Under the pieces are notes generated by a model. It did no database searches and had not been told where the DNA came from. It worked only from the letters and a program-made list of their open reading frames with translations. Of a stretch of 64,000 nucleotides of DNA, positions 52,101 to 63,430 are shown in pieces; the stretch's first letter is position 1, and each line of letters starts with the position of its first letter. Source of the DNA: Acanthosoma haemorrhoidale (Eukaryota > Arthropoda > Insecta > Hemiptera > Acanthosomatidae); contig OV884009.1 in NCBI GenBank assembly GCA_930367205.1, positions 37,953,841 to 38,017,840 on the forward strand, read 5' to 3'. The translations under genes were made by a program, and so were the position numbers.

Positions 52101-55100
52101 TATTGAAAGCCGTAAAGACAAAATAGTTATCTTATCTGATGATATTGCTGATGATATGTTTAATGATTCAGTAAATGATTTGTTTGCTGAATGCTCACAG
52201 ACGGTAGAAGAAACATTTTATAATAAACCGAAAAAATTATTTGATAAAGAACAATCTAAGAATGTAGGAATAAACAAAGATCATATGTCTGGTAAGTTTC
52301 TACATTTTTTTCCACATAAAATGTCATCTGCTGAAAAATCAACTGGCTAAAAAATTCAATAAGTAAACATAGTATTTTTGGTGTATAAAAGAAAATATAA
52401 AAAAAAATTTTATGGATTAATTGGTTATACAAAATCCCAACATATTGTAATTATTAAGACCATTAATGAAAATAGATCTTTAAGATTCATTGTGATCAAT
52501 GATCTCATTCATCCCATATTTACAGTTCGGCAATCATTCACTCATTTATATGATACATATTCAAATACACATAGCCCAGGGCCTTCCAATCCCACTTGAT
52601 TGTTACCATCCTTGGATATAAAAGAGAAAACAGAGGCTTTTGGGAGATCCCCACACTTCTTTGTCTCGGCCACATCACTCCCAGGAATCCCACTGTCATA
52701 AATTTGTAGGAGGTCTCGAGGCCACTATTGTGGCCCTTATCTTTTAGAAGGATTATAGGGATTTGTGAAGCTGTATAATGACTGTGCTAGGAGATTAGAA
52801 CATTGGATAAGTTTTGTTGAAATTTAATGTACTTTGAAGGGATGAAAACAATTATGTAAGTTATATCAATATTGTTATGAAGGGTTCTGTTGCTGGGCTG
52901 GTGTCATACGGGGGATTAACTATTGTTCTCAGGACTTTTGATTGAAATCATCGGATGTTCTTGATGTTTGACTGTGTCTCATAGCTCTATAGTCCGTGTG
53001 TCCAGATTGGTTATAGCATGATTTTGTAAATTGGTACCTTATTTTGATTGAAAGGTGATAACTCCTTTGAAAGTAGTATTTATATTTGTTTAAAGTGCCT
53101 GTTTAGTTCTTCTCTTGTTCATCTTGTGTTTGGGTTACATGTTGGTCTTTTGTCAAGATGGAAGCTTAGATACCTTATTATACATGAAAAGGAAAGAGAG
53201 ATAGAATTGAAAATAACTGACAGGACTTGCAGCAGAGTGTAAATATAATGTGGACCCATTTTCCTTGATTAAATTAGATTCACCATTGGTTGCACAAATG
53301 CTTAATTTAACGTGTCTTTTGAAGGTTATGGGATGCCGTCTCACGATCTTGGTGGGATGTCAGGACTGCTGTGTCATCTGCAAAAGTTGCTAGGAAGGTG
53401 TTGGGAGTAGAGGGGATATCACCAGTGTAGAGATTATAGAGGATAGGGCCCTGGGCATTGCCCTATAAGACTCCTGCTTCTATGGGATAGTAGTTCGAAT
53501 ATTCTAAACCACGGCAGAATTGGAAATAGCAGTTCAAAGGTAGGGCTGTAAGATTAAGAGGGTTGTTTGGAAGAATAGTAATGAGTTGGAAGGAATTATT
53601 TATGGATTTTGTTATGCAGGAATGAGGTAGGAGACAGGATTTGTGAGAAGACAAATAAAGGGAGTAGTTAGGGTTCTGAACTCTGCAAGGAAAGAAGTTA
53701 ATTGGCCAGAGAGATCATAACAGGTTATAGGTCAAGAAATATGTGGAATTTGAGGTAGAGGAAGGGACAGGGTTTGCTTTATGCCCAAATTACTTGTGGT
53801 ATGCTGAGGGAGGGAGAACAGCTTGCAAATAAGAAGAGTTAATTTCAATCTGGTTATATTTTTAATTAACAAAAAATCCTTATATTAGGTGTTTGCATTT
53901 TCAGAACTATAACTGTTATTATTGGAAGAATTAGTCTCTGTGATTCTCCACATAACATATCAAAATAAATTCATTATTATCTTCATTCATCTACATAACT
54001 GTAACCATCACTGTATACTAAGTTCGGTCTTTTAAAAAAGTATGACTTTCAAATTATGCTTTTGTCATTCCTTTTTGTATATTGGGGTAAAGTTCTTTAT
54101 CCATCTGTGGATAATGAAAATCATGGGTAACAAGTTTAATACATTTGTATTTTTAATCATAGTGAAGAAACCTTGCTATTGTTGCTGTGTTGTGGAAGGA
54201 GCTGCCAAGAGCGATTGAATTGTTTTAGGGTCTAATCATTTTTGACAGATAAGGAGTATTGGATAGGAAGGGACTCAGTACAAAAATGTCAGGGAGAAGG
54301 TTTTAAAGTTTTTTTTTAGGCCATGTCAACAAGGATCAAGGACACCCAAATGGATAAGGGGCTTGGAGCCTATGATTGTGAATTACTATGTACTTTTTGG
54401 GGTTCAAATTCAATTTATTGACATTGACCAAAGAACTAAGTTGGTCCAGATCATGTTGGATTGTAAGGAAAGCAACTTGGCGATCTGAGGGATAAAAGGA
54501 GAGGTAGGAATAAAGGAAGTCCTGTCCGTTTTGCTAAAATGTTCTTAGTATTTTAGTTATTCATTGCAAATTAAAGGTTTGTACTGATGCCCCCATCTTA
54601 CTCCATGTTTGGGGTAAGATGTTGCAGTTGGGAATGTTGAAAAAAAAGTGGCTCTAGCTAAATATAATGCGTTTATTTTTTTTTAATAGATTCTTAAGGT
54701 ATGCTTAAGGGGTCCCATCTTCTCCTATATCATTAAATAGTTTCATTTACTATTATCAAAATAATGTTGCTAATGTGGTATTTTATTCATTTTAGCATTT
54801 CTATTGGAACTTTATCTGAACTGACTGCTTTTCTTCTTTTTCTGACAAAAAGCATTCATAACTTCTTAGTTGGTAGTTACAGGTCCTTTATCAAGTGTTT
54901 CATCTACTATGTCTTTGTCTTTTGTGTCTTTCAAAGACATGACTATGTAGTTCATTGAGATGTCTTCGTTTTGTTTGATGAGTTCTCAAGTAGAGTGCAC
55001 TTTTATTTTTTTTTGACAATCCAAATGTTTCTTATGAATATAAAATTAAATCCCACCATTTAGCACTTTTGCTAACCTTGCTCTCTCCTCCTACTGCTCT

Positions 55101-55660
55101 GTTTTATTGGAAATTATTTCTCATTTATTAACTTTAACACATTCAAAGATATCTTTGTTACAAAGATCACTTATCTCATTAATTATTACCCACCTCTTAC
55201 TATTAGTTCTTGTATAAAAATTAATTTTCATTTAATCCCATTAGTTTTCATGTGGAAATTTCATCCACAAATAAATGTGATAGAAATTGAACATTTTCCT
55301 TTCATCAATCCCAGATAATTCCCCATGGAAACTAATTCACTCACATTATTCTATTCTGATTTATTCCTGATGTAACATTTAATTATTCATCATGAAACAG
55401 CTATGTTAATATCATAGAGCATGCTTAGCTTTATTTTTAATATTGAAGTTCATTTGATATGTTTTATGTATTGAAGTTAAACTTGAAAATTGGTATTTTT
55501 CTTTGGAATTAACATAAACATTTTATAATATGCTTCTAACACATAATTATTATCATCATTTGTTTGTTCCATCGCAGGTTCTCTTGACCAATTCATTAGC
55601 GAAAAGGATGACGACTTATTTTTGAAAGTGGATTTAAATAACCTTGACAAAAGTGTATAA
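43001..55660 (+). CDS. four-exon gene of uncertain name (229 residues)
   Basis: The coding sequence joins 43001-43148, 51306-51461, 51989-52291 and 55578-55660 (690 bases). Every junction is GT-AG and every intron is phase 1, and the frame stays open to the TAA at 55658, so the model is self-consistent. The protein is hydrophilic, with no signal peptide or membrane segment. Residues 1-49 are acidic (DSESPVGAFSDIFEKSESPS). Residues 50-75 are very basic (RKERMKQLRNLRRCQDRH). Exon 3 has an acidic-hydrophobic patch (DDIADDMFNDSVNDLFAECS), and the C-terminus another (EKDDDLFLKVDLNNL). The basic helix and the acidic patches loosely resemble the RPA32- and RPA70-binding motifs of replication-stress proteins such as ETAA1 or TIPIN. 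That is inference and I give no symbol. Nuclear location is likely. Confidence 0.8.
43149..43589. other. intron 1, nothing recognised
   Basis: AT-rich intron start before the Tc1-like relic. Confidence 0.4.
43590..44545 (+). mobile_element. Tc1-like transposon relic (DD34E type)
   Basis: Frames joined across frameshifts read KAKACKLGIPETTVRKAITH and YRETGLCTRKSGSG (paired helix-turn-helix region), then ALCAETVRKRLAE, FTREHLMWTENEWSNMLFSD, ESRLSLYSPDGR, FMLDNTRPHMARFVWQYLND and MWDELGRHVRR-like residues. The order is that of a Tc1 transposase. The first aspartate (FSDES) and the second (LDNTRPH) are present. The end around the catalytic glutamate is shifted (reading IEILxSTCGM instead of the NPIEHMWDE pattern). 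It has many stops. Terminal repeats were not found. It lies sense in intron 1. Confidence 0.88.
44546..45584. other. intron 1, nothing recognised
   Basis: A 74-codon minus-strand frame (44668-44892) is present without a domain. The remainder is AT-rich. Confidence 0.4.
45585..47320 (-). mobile_element. CR1/L2-like LINE reverse transcriptase relic
   Basis: Read on the minus strand, frames joined across stops give GIPIKFLKLCLPTI, FPGKEANVLPLNKAPNPTSP, RPISILSILSKPFERLVQSQ, LLQFGFRPRFSTLSALTKIH, AKAFNTLDHS, SLSSGVTQGLSILPLLFRVY, FHLYANNTF, FDYGCVVYGGLCGDLKAQLK, FRFILGIPRDLHFALL and finally ATNLWNSIPNDIRRSSTLPI then FKLRFY and a stop. This is a reverse transcriptase in full domain order with the CR1/L2-type ending. 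The catalytic YADD box reads YANN, and stops are frequent, so it is inactive. It is antisense in intron 1 of the four-exon gene. Confidence 0.85.
47321..48035. other. intron 1, nothing firmly recognised
   Basis: TACAGTCAGAACTCAACAAC at 47403 resembles a Tigger-type terminal repeat, but no partner end was found. Confidence 0.35.
48036..48165 (-). pseudogene. CR1/L2-like LINE ORF 3' end, copy 3
   Basis: Minus-strand frames read FLVRATNL, NPIPWTSCQSLFIPTFK and SLLKFFMTFQTGTG, matching the ends at 42447-42640 and 45600-45680. Only this end remains. Confidence 0.5.
48751..48987 (-). other. GC-rich 78-codon frame in the left arm
   Basis: In DNA otherwise about 70 percent AT, this stretch is GC-rich and open: MANASKKGSRRQRKGQGVID, then FIFEPAEDEEAPGGTPAQVA, then an Arg/Ala/His-rich end. 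The matching part of the right arm (50690-50960) has lost the frame. It may be the remains of a small basic element-encoded protein, for example gag-like or DNA-binding, or simply GC-rich non-coding sequence. The opposite strand is also open (48779-49024), which weakens the coding case. Confidence 0.35.
49223..50454. other. central unique part of the long-armed element
   Basis: AT-rich with no recognisable transposase or other domain. It could be a deleted interior or a separate insertion. Confidence 0.4.
51306..51461 (+). CDS. four-exon gene, exon 2
   Basis: The acceptor is TATTAATTTTAG ending at 51305 and the donor is CAAT|GTAAGT at 51462. The exon encodes residues 50-101: IKKAAMKLKSDVRKERMKQL, RNLRRCQDRHTPTKPKNECS and FNKAFTSSAKQ. 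It is strongly basic and helical at the start. The acceptor lies only about 30 bp beyond the long-armed element. Confidence 0.8.
51462..51988. other. intron 2 (527 bp)
   Basis: AT-rich, free of recognisable repeats, and ending in the strong acceptor TCTGTTTTCTTTCAG. Confidence 0.75.
51989..52291 (+). CDS. four-exon gene, exon 3
   Basis: The acceptor TTTCTTTCAG ends at 51988 and the donor TCTG|GTAAGT starts at 52292. The exon encodes residues 103-202: serine-rich (ASISKSSEASSSQMF), then RKDKIVILSDDIADDMFNDS, VNDLFAECSQTVEETFYNKP and a lysine-rich end. It is the longest exon and holds the main acidic-hydrophobic patch. Confidence 0.82.
52500..54560 (-). mobile_element. Jockey-clade LINE relic in intron 3
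   Basis: Minus-strand reading from right to left gives FLTIQHDLDQLSSLVNVNKL (RT thumb-like; possibly from a second copy), then NCYFQFCRGLEYSNYYPIEA, GPILYNLYTGDIPSTPNTFL, ATFADDTAVLTSHQDRETAS, RRHPITFKRH, PIWTHG and FQSKVLRTIVNPPYDT. Apart from the first piece these are the consecutive blocks of a Jockey reverse transcriptase, with the catalytic FADD box intact. The 3' end past the ORF (to about 52500) contains ATGAGTGAATG-type sequence shared with the other Jockey ends in the window. Stops and frameshifts are many. The order at 54.4 kb suggests more than one fragment. Confidence 0.8.
54561..55577. other. intron 3, nothing recognised
   Basis: AT-rich DNA. It ends in the acceptor TTTGTTCCATCGCAG. 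Confidence 0.45.
55578..55660 (+). CDS. four-exon gene, exon 4 and stop
   Basis: The acceptor ATCGCAG ends at 55577. The exon encodes residues 204-229, SLDQFISEKDDDLFLKVDLN NLDKSV, and stops at TAA 55658-55660. The acidic-hydrophobic composition (DDDLFLKV) matches the patch in exon 3. Confidence 0.78.
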
Positions 55661-55873
55661 ACATTTATTGTTTTAAATTTATTTGTTCAGTATAATAATT
55701 GTATGTTTGGTAAATTAATTGTACATGATGGTTGATTTGTGTACTGTTATTTCTGACAATTTGTGCAAAGTTATAATTTATTTTATTCATTTTTTTAAAC
55801 TGCGATTTTCAAAAATTATTCTTAAATATTTATTGTACAATCGCTCATATGCAGTGAATTGTTTTCAAATTTG

Positions 55874-55879
55874 AATAAA
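55874..55879 (+). promoter_or_regulatory. poly(A) signal of the four-exon gene
   Basis: AATAAA lies 214 bp past the stop. It follows a T-rich 3' UTR and is followed within 20 bp by GTGCATAAAGAG and T-rich sequence. It is the first AATAAA past the stop. Confidence 0.6.
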
Positions 55880-58760
55880 ACTGTGCATAAAGAGATTGTT
55901 ATTTATTTTTACTCCTGTTCCAAGTTAAATTGTTAAGAAGCCTTAAAGTGTGAGTTTTTGTAAATATGTTTATTAAGTTCAGTAGTGTAATACTGATACG
56001 TGAATTTTAATTATTTTCCTAATATATTTCCTACTATATATGCAGTATTATATATAAAAAAGGGTACAAGGTTGCATTTTTGCAAGGTTTATGAATTCGG
56101 AACTTCATATTTCAGGAAACTTATACAATAATCTACCAAGTTTGAGTTCACACACACCCTCCCTCTCTCAATGTGTGCTTCTATTTAATTTTCACCTTTT
56201 GTTGCATTCAAATATTGCTATTATATTTTGTTAATCTAATCTACTTATAAAAAGGTTGACTTCTATACTCTCAAATTCGAGTTAATCCCCTTTCCTTTAC
56301 AGATCATTGGACATAGGCCTAATAATCAGGGCATCATTGGAAAGGTCTAACTCTAATTCCCCCTAATTTTGACAAAAATCTTTTAATTCTATTTATTATT
56401 ATTCTTTTAGGTATTCATATGTATTTAGTGTATGCTATAAAAGTAAAATTCCCTTCTGCAAAATGTATCAGATATTTTAACCATTTAAATTTAATATTTA
56501 AAAAAAATTGTTGTGTTTAGGTTGTAAAAAACAACATATTTTCAACTCTTCAGTAATATGATGTGTATGTCACAGTAATATAATAAAAAAAAGAGAGTTT
56601 ATCAATTCACAGGGCATTTTAAACTGACAATTCGATATAGCCATTTCCCTACCTAAACAAATATATTGATTTCATCAAATCCCTGAACTGATTTAGTAAA
56701 ATAATGCACACAATGTGAAATTAGTGCACAGCCCCTTTTTACCTTGCTGCTCCACTCCAGCATCCACCTGATAGTGGATTACACCATTTTGATTGATGTA
56801 ACTAAGGTAGATAGAGGTGTATTAGAAGCAGACAACATTACAGAGCTCGTATTAAATATTAAAATACAATTTATTTAAAATTATTCGTCTATCAGTTGCC
56901 ATCATAAAATATTGGCTTCCTAGAAACCCTCTTCAAATGGCTACAACCACATGTACCAATTCAGTCCCATCAACTAAGCCTTGGTATGAAATTGCAGGAA
57001 AATTATCTTAACTCGGACTTCAAGAGGTGTTCCTGTGAAAAATTGAAAGTATAATGCCCAACGAATAGATATGACTGTAAAAATGTCCTTGGTAACTCAA
57101 GGTGCTATAAATTTACACGTTTTAATAAAAAAGAAATGAATTACAAATAAGTTCCATTTAATAAATATAACTTCTTGTTAACTATTTTGATACCCTTTTA
57201 AATTTCTTATTGTCGATTAGTTAGTATACACCTAATGAACATTTTTTTTTTTGCAAAATAAATCTTCTTAATAGGTCATTTTTATTTCATCATTTTAACA
57301 CTTCAAGTGAATTGCTCAATTCTCATTTGGAATTTAATCATATACCTGTACATATATACTACAATAGCGATAAGAGGGACCTAACAAAAATTTTATCATC
57401 GGATATGTTAAAAAAAAAATGGATTTTGATATTAAACAAAAGCTAATTACTTATATTCTCATAAATGATTTTTATCATATTCAATTAATATTACATTGGA
57501 AGATACAGCCAACCTTGGTCTTAGGTCTAGGTTGTGGCCCTATATTTTGTGGGTGAAACCTTCAGAAGCCAGTTAGTTATAGTTCTAAAATTTGTGTTTA
57601 TTTTATAATAAATATTTACCAAATTCGCTTCACAATGAAAAGAAAGAAGATACATTTGGGTACAATTTTCAGGAAGTTTTTCTTTTTAAAATTCCAGGCT
57701 ACATCTGACATTCAGAGCATTTGATTTTTTTTTTTTTTTTTTTTGGAAAGCAGAATCGGCCAATGTTACATACCTTGTTTCTGGGATTGTTTTTAATGTT
57801 GGTGGCTCATTATGTTTTTTTAAGCTCTGTGTAGTGTAGTCACTTCTAATGAAAATTTGGGGAAGGGATCTTTCAGGCTCACAGGATTAGATTACTTCCC
57901 ATATTAACCTTCTGAACTAATTCCACCATTATCATATAATAGTTTGCAAAGGAGACACCCATAATCAGAAGTCAATGGTTATTACTAATTCCTTTCTGAA
58001 GACCAGCAAAGTCAAGTACATGTACACACATTCTCCCAGAGATGGTGAAGAGGATCTAAGACGAAGGTGCTACAAGCCAGCAAAAAGGTACAGGACTTCA
58101 TATACTTAGAAAATCAACTGAATCAATACTATGGCAGAAGAAATTGAAAGAATGGCTTCAGACAATGGGTGATATTTGAGTCTTCGGCATTGAAGAAGCA
58201 AATGTTATGTTTCGAAGAATAGGCTTGATAAGACACTTATGTCATTACACTCAGACCCAAATAATGAACCTTGACTAAAGGAATTAAACGAGCAGAATAT
58301 GATCTGCTACATTAATGGTGATGGGCGAGTTGGGAATCTTAAGGGGTTAAAAAATAAATGATCAGTTCAAGGCACTTCATAAACTCTTAAAAGTTTGACT
58401 TATTAAGATAGCTAGATCATGCTGAGCTGGTCATCTCATGAAGATCCTGAAAAAAAGTTAAGAATGTAAAGCTAACCTAAGCTGTCGTGAGAGAATCGAG
58501 TAGCTACTGATGCAAGAGCTCCCTCGGCTTGGTATCAGAAACTGGAAGACAAGGCAACAGCACTTAACAGAGATATCAGTACATCTAGACAAGCCAAATT
58601 CCACTTTATCACTAATTGGGACTTACACCAACTAACAATCAAAACTCAAAATTAATTTGTGTCAGTCTATCTCAGTAACCAAGCCCACATATAATTGGAA
58701 ACTTGTATAAAATAGAAGATAACCACATCACAGATTTAAATTTATCATTCAGCAGAGTTA
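55880..58760. other. intergenic DNA with an unassigned relic
   Basis: A poly-T tract lies at 57727-57744. The block 57940-58680 is more GC-rich and partly open on the plus strand (WQKKLKEWLQTMGDI and RRIGLIRHLCHY can be read). It may be an old repeat, but I cannot name it. Nothing else is supported. Confidence 0.35.
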
Positions 58761-61700
58761 TTTAGCTGATAAATTAAATGTTATTATGCTAATGACATAA
58801 CAATCTAAATAATATACAATACAGTTATTTATTTTGTACAAAAATCAGTTATAAAATTAACATTTTATAATATAGCATACTATATTGGCTAAAGTGATCA
58901 TAAAATTGTATAGATTACACAAGACATCTACCATTGTTTAGTCTTCTATGAGATATAATGCATATACATTAGCACGTGGTATTTAAGTACACAACTGTAA
59001 ATGAAATCTGGGTGTTCAAAAGGAGTGATAAATTACTAGACTATGGTAAATCAAAATTCATTATATACATAAATCCTGCAAAAATGAAATGCATCATTTA
59101 ATCTATTTTGTAATATACAACCTAGATAAGAACTTTACAAATAAATATGAAAGAATTGATATCTATAAAAAGATTTAAATCATATATTAAATGGTAAGTT
59201 AGCTTTTGAAAATACAGTGTTACAATGTATAGGAAAGTTCACGCATCCAAACACATTGAAACTACACTGCTAACTACACTTCCACCAATAGGCTAGGCAG
59301 TTTTATATGAAAAAATATTTAGTATAATATACACAGAATTTCAGCAAAGTGGACATGTTTGCTGATTTCTAAATTTAACAATTTTATTTTTTATTTACAA
59401 TTTTTTGACCTTAACAGTTATTAACAATACATGGAAAACTTAATTCCACATTGAAAAAAATAATTAAACAATTTAAATGTCATGGAAAATATTCCATAAT
59501 ATAAATTCAATGAATGCAATGATTTAACAAAAATGTATACACAACAAAAAATACAATTTAATTGCTTAAAAAAAATAATGAAAAAATAGTATTTAGAACA
59601 AAAAATAGTAGTTTTTTGTTTATATAATTATTACATATACAGGTATGTAAATAATCAAGAAGTCAGTGCTGAAAAGTATTATGTGAAAATGGCACAGCTT
59701 TTACAAACTATACGGCACATAACAGGAATGTTAAGATGTTAAAAACAATGAAATCTAAACTGTAATTATAGCTTCAATGTAAGAATTCTTACTGTTTAAA
59801 AATAAAAAAAAATTATTGTTTAATACTACACACTATTTATGCATACACATTTAAGTAACACATATAAATGTGCTAAATAAATGACTTCGAGCAATAAATA
59901 AAATAACTATTTCTTAGATATAATAGAAGAAATTATAAAATGTATAGAAACTTGTCTTTCTATTAGTAATATTTAAAATGGGACATTACATAGAAAGTTA
60001 AATACAGCTTAATAAATAAAACTTATTAAGATAAACCAAAAAAATAAAAATCTCAAAACAAATGCATAATAAGTCTTTTTATTGCCAACATAGTTCTTGC
60101 TTTAGTTAAATGAATTTACACTTTTATGTTTCATCGCCTTCCCCTTTAAAAACTGTCAATAGAAGACTGCTTCCCAATACATCTATGAAGACTAAGTGTT
60201 TTTCACTACAAGATGAATGCATTTCAATTATAAAACAGTTATATCATTTAGATTTATTTTATTGAAATTGTGCAGATTGAAATAGTAAATTAATGATTAT
60301 GTAGTATTATAATTTCAGTTATATAATATAATAAGACTATATATTATCTGTATTAAATGTTAACAAACCTCTTGTATAAGAGATAAATTCTGCGTGTATG
60401 TTTTTTCTAATCACAGAAAAAGTTAAATAAAACAATCCAGAATCAGGGTTAAAAACACTTCACATTAAATTCTTAACTCTCTCAAATAAATATTCTATGC
60501 TATACACTAGTAGCTAATATGCTGAGCACATGTTAAGTTTTTTTTTAAGGATTGACAAAAAAGGTAGGAGAATGATATAAATAATAACCAAATTTGGTTG
60601 CTATGTCAACATTTTACACCATATTTTAATTTGGATACTTGCTACAAATTATTCCTTGGTCCTTGAACGCCATGAAGAATTTTTTTTAATTTTTAATGCA
60701 GCAATGAAATTAAGTTAGGGCATGATAAACACAATTTAAAAAAAAATATAGGTTTAAATAATAAATAAAACCTAGAAAAATATAATAATTAATATTAACT
60801 GAGTTAATATGTATAATAACTTTTCTTCAATATTTGTCTGATAACTGATAAAAATATCCCATAATAATTATATAATTTATGATGAATTTCTTTCTTTAAC
60901 GATTCTGAGGCATGATCAAAGTTTAAATAATGTATTATGTTGCTATCAGCAACTAATAAATAATTAATATCATAGCAAAAAACTCGCATTAATTATGGTG
61001 TTACAAACAAAGAACTGATGCAGTATGTAAGCTACGGATAATTTGTTTTGTTTTTTACTATATTTTGAGAGTTAACAATAAAAAAAAAAAAAGGTAAGTT
61101 TTTTTTATTATGTTAACTTTCAACAATTATAATTGGTAGATAACAAGTAGCAGTTTAATACAATCTACAGAATAAAAGTTATTTTTTTTCAGTACTTATA
61201 AATAACCATTCGCTGAAGAAAATTACATACAACATTAAATAACTATTTTGAGTCATCACACATTATTTATTTAAAGGTAAGTAAACCTAATTAAAATTCC
61301 TAAACTGATTGAAATAATAATTAGTCATGTAGTGATAAAATTTATGAAACTAGACAAATTATACAAACTGCTTGTTAAGTATAATTTATTGCAGATAGAT
61401 CATAATTCAATTTGTTTTTAAAAATATTGATTAAAAACAAAGTGGAAATCATGATATTGCATAACTAATTAAATCAAATTAGTCACAAGTGAATGGATGT
61501 CGCTAGATGTAATGGTATAAAACTCAAGTTGCTCAAAATTAATTTTTTTTTTTAGCTACAAAGAGATACTCTAAAATTATGATTTTTAATAATAATGAAA
61601 CAAATGGACAAATACATTCTGCCCGAAAACAATCGACAAGATCTGTATCAGTTTTCAATTAAAAAGATGTACACTTAAAAAAACAACAACTCTAATTGGC

Positions 61701-62916
61701 AACAAAAAGACAAAAATGAACTATTAATAAATGAAACAAATTCATAATGTGAATAAATGATATTACTGATGAAATCTAGTGAAATTAATTATTAAACAAT
61801 TACAACACTTATATATCCCTTAAACTATATGAATACATACATTAAAGCTTAGCTAAAATTTGAAATAATAATTACACGAATTATATATATATGAATCAAC
61901 AAAATAGCACAAAATCAATGAATTCTTAATACATAAAATAAAATATCACTGTAATGTCCGCTAATTCTAAAATATATATATAATTATAAATCATTATATA
62001 AAACAAATGATAATGGAGTTTGTTAAGGTAAAAATCTTATTAATTGCATCATAAAAACCCCAAAAATCATCAATCACAAAAAATAAACAAACGTTGTAGG
62101 ATTAAATAATGTATCATCTAAGTATCACAGAAAAACTTATTCCACATAATTTTAAAATAACATGCATTGGTAATTTTTAATGTTATGAATGAAAATAATG
62201 TGGAAAAAAATTAAAAAAATCCTTATAGTAGTAATGAAACATAATAATCATAAACATCAAAATATATTTAAATATGCCCCAAGGATTTTAAGTTTATTTA
62301 TATACATCCCTTATGATTTTTCTAATAAATTTCATTCAGCAAGTTATGAATTATGAAGATAATTTAAACAACTGGCTTGATTATTATTTTGTGAATACTT
62401 ATGGTTCAGTAAGATAAATTTGTTTCATTTAAGTAAAACTTACTACTTAAAGATTCAATAAAGTAAATAATTTTTATTTGGACGAAAAAATAAATCCTTA
62501 CAAATAATAAATTTATAGAGGAATTAGTATTATTCAATTTGTGGCTGTATATTTTTAAAGGATAATAATTTAGTATTATTTTTTACAAAGCTGAATAAAC
62601 ATTAAAAAAAAAATTAAAAATTCTAAAAATAAATAATACATCACATTTTATAGTATCTAATTTAATGATAAATAAATTAATCAGGAATGCCCCTTTACAA
62701 CTTATACCGGAACTTTAAAGTATTTCAACGGAAGAAATATATTGATATTAAACATTTAAGTAAGATAAATATTGCAAGAAAACCTATTGCTTTGTGAATT
62801 CTCAATTATAAATATTTATATAATACAAACCTTAAACAACATTCATACATTTTTTGAAAACTATTTTATCATACAAGAGGTAATATACATTATTTACAAT
62901 TAGATATTTCACAAGC
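58761..62916 (-). other. very AT-rich, transposon-free block; possible long 3' UTR
   Basis: For about 4 kb there is no recognisable transposon and no coding frame, unlike the rest of the window. It lies directly downstream of the terminal exon at 62917-63050 on the minus strand. A long 3' UTR is therefore a reasonable reading. AATAAA on the minus strand occurs many times, as expected by chance, so the end cannot be placed. Confidence 0.35.
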
Positions 62917-63050
62917 CTACAGGCCGACTAGAAGACCAATCAGTACAGTTGAGGAAAACCATAACATAACATTTATGGTGATATGATGCCCAGAACTGTA
63001 GGTTAATTCTTCGTTCTTCACAACCTCATTTGGATGTTTTTCATGAATTT
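62917..63050 (-). CDS. terminal exon of an unidentified gene (hydrophobic tail)
   Basis: An acceptor, TTTGTTACAG on the minus strand, ends at 63051. It is followed by a 44-codon frame to TAG (62917-62919). The first two bases complete a codon from an upstream exon. The exon encodes IHEKHPNEVVKNEELTYSSG then HHITINVMLWFSSTVLIGLL and VGL. The composition is clearly coding-like. The last 19 residues form a single hydrophobic segment at the very C-terminus. It would be either a tail anchor or a GPI-attachment signal, the small residues SSG before it favouring the latter. The protein is therefore probably membrane attached. The upstream exons lie beyond the right edge and I do not recognise the family. 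Confidence 0.6.
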
Positions 63051-63430
63051 CTGTAACAAATTTTTTTTGTAAATAATATATTACAAAAATAGGGTTATTG
63101 AATTAATTTGTAGTTTCGTTTATTTATTTTTTTACTATACTCATACTTATTTATTATACAATTATTTATTAATGCATATAGTAAAATATTGATTTGTGGG
63201 TGGACATTGTTGTTGATGAAAAGGTAATTTAGCTGCAAGGAAAAAAAGCCATAAAATAGTTGAAGAAATAGGTGTTAAGTAAATGAGGATGTGTAGAATT
63301 TGTTTGATGAGACCGTGTTTGCAATAATGAATTGAACTTTTGAAATGTAAAAAAAAGTTGATTGAGGGCTGATAATAACGACAATGATAGGAAAGCCATT
63401 GAAAGATAAATTACCATCTCTCCTTAGAAA
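63051..63430. other. intron of the gene at the right edge (inferred)
   Basis: AT-rich. A 62-codon minus-strand frame (63229-63417) has no recognisable domain. Confidence 0.35.
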
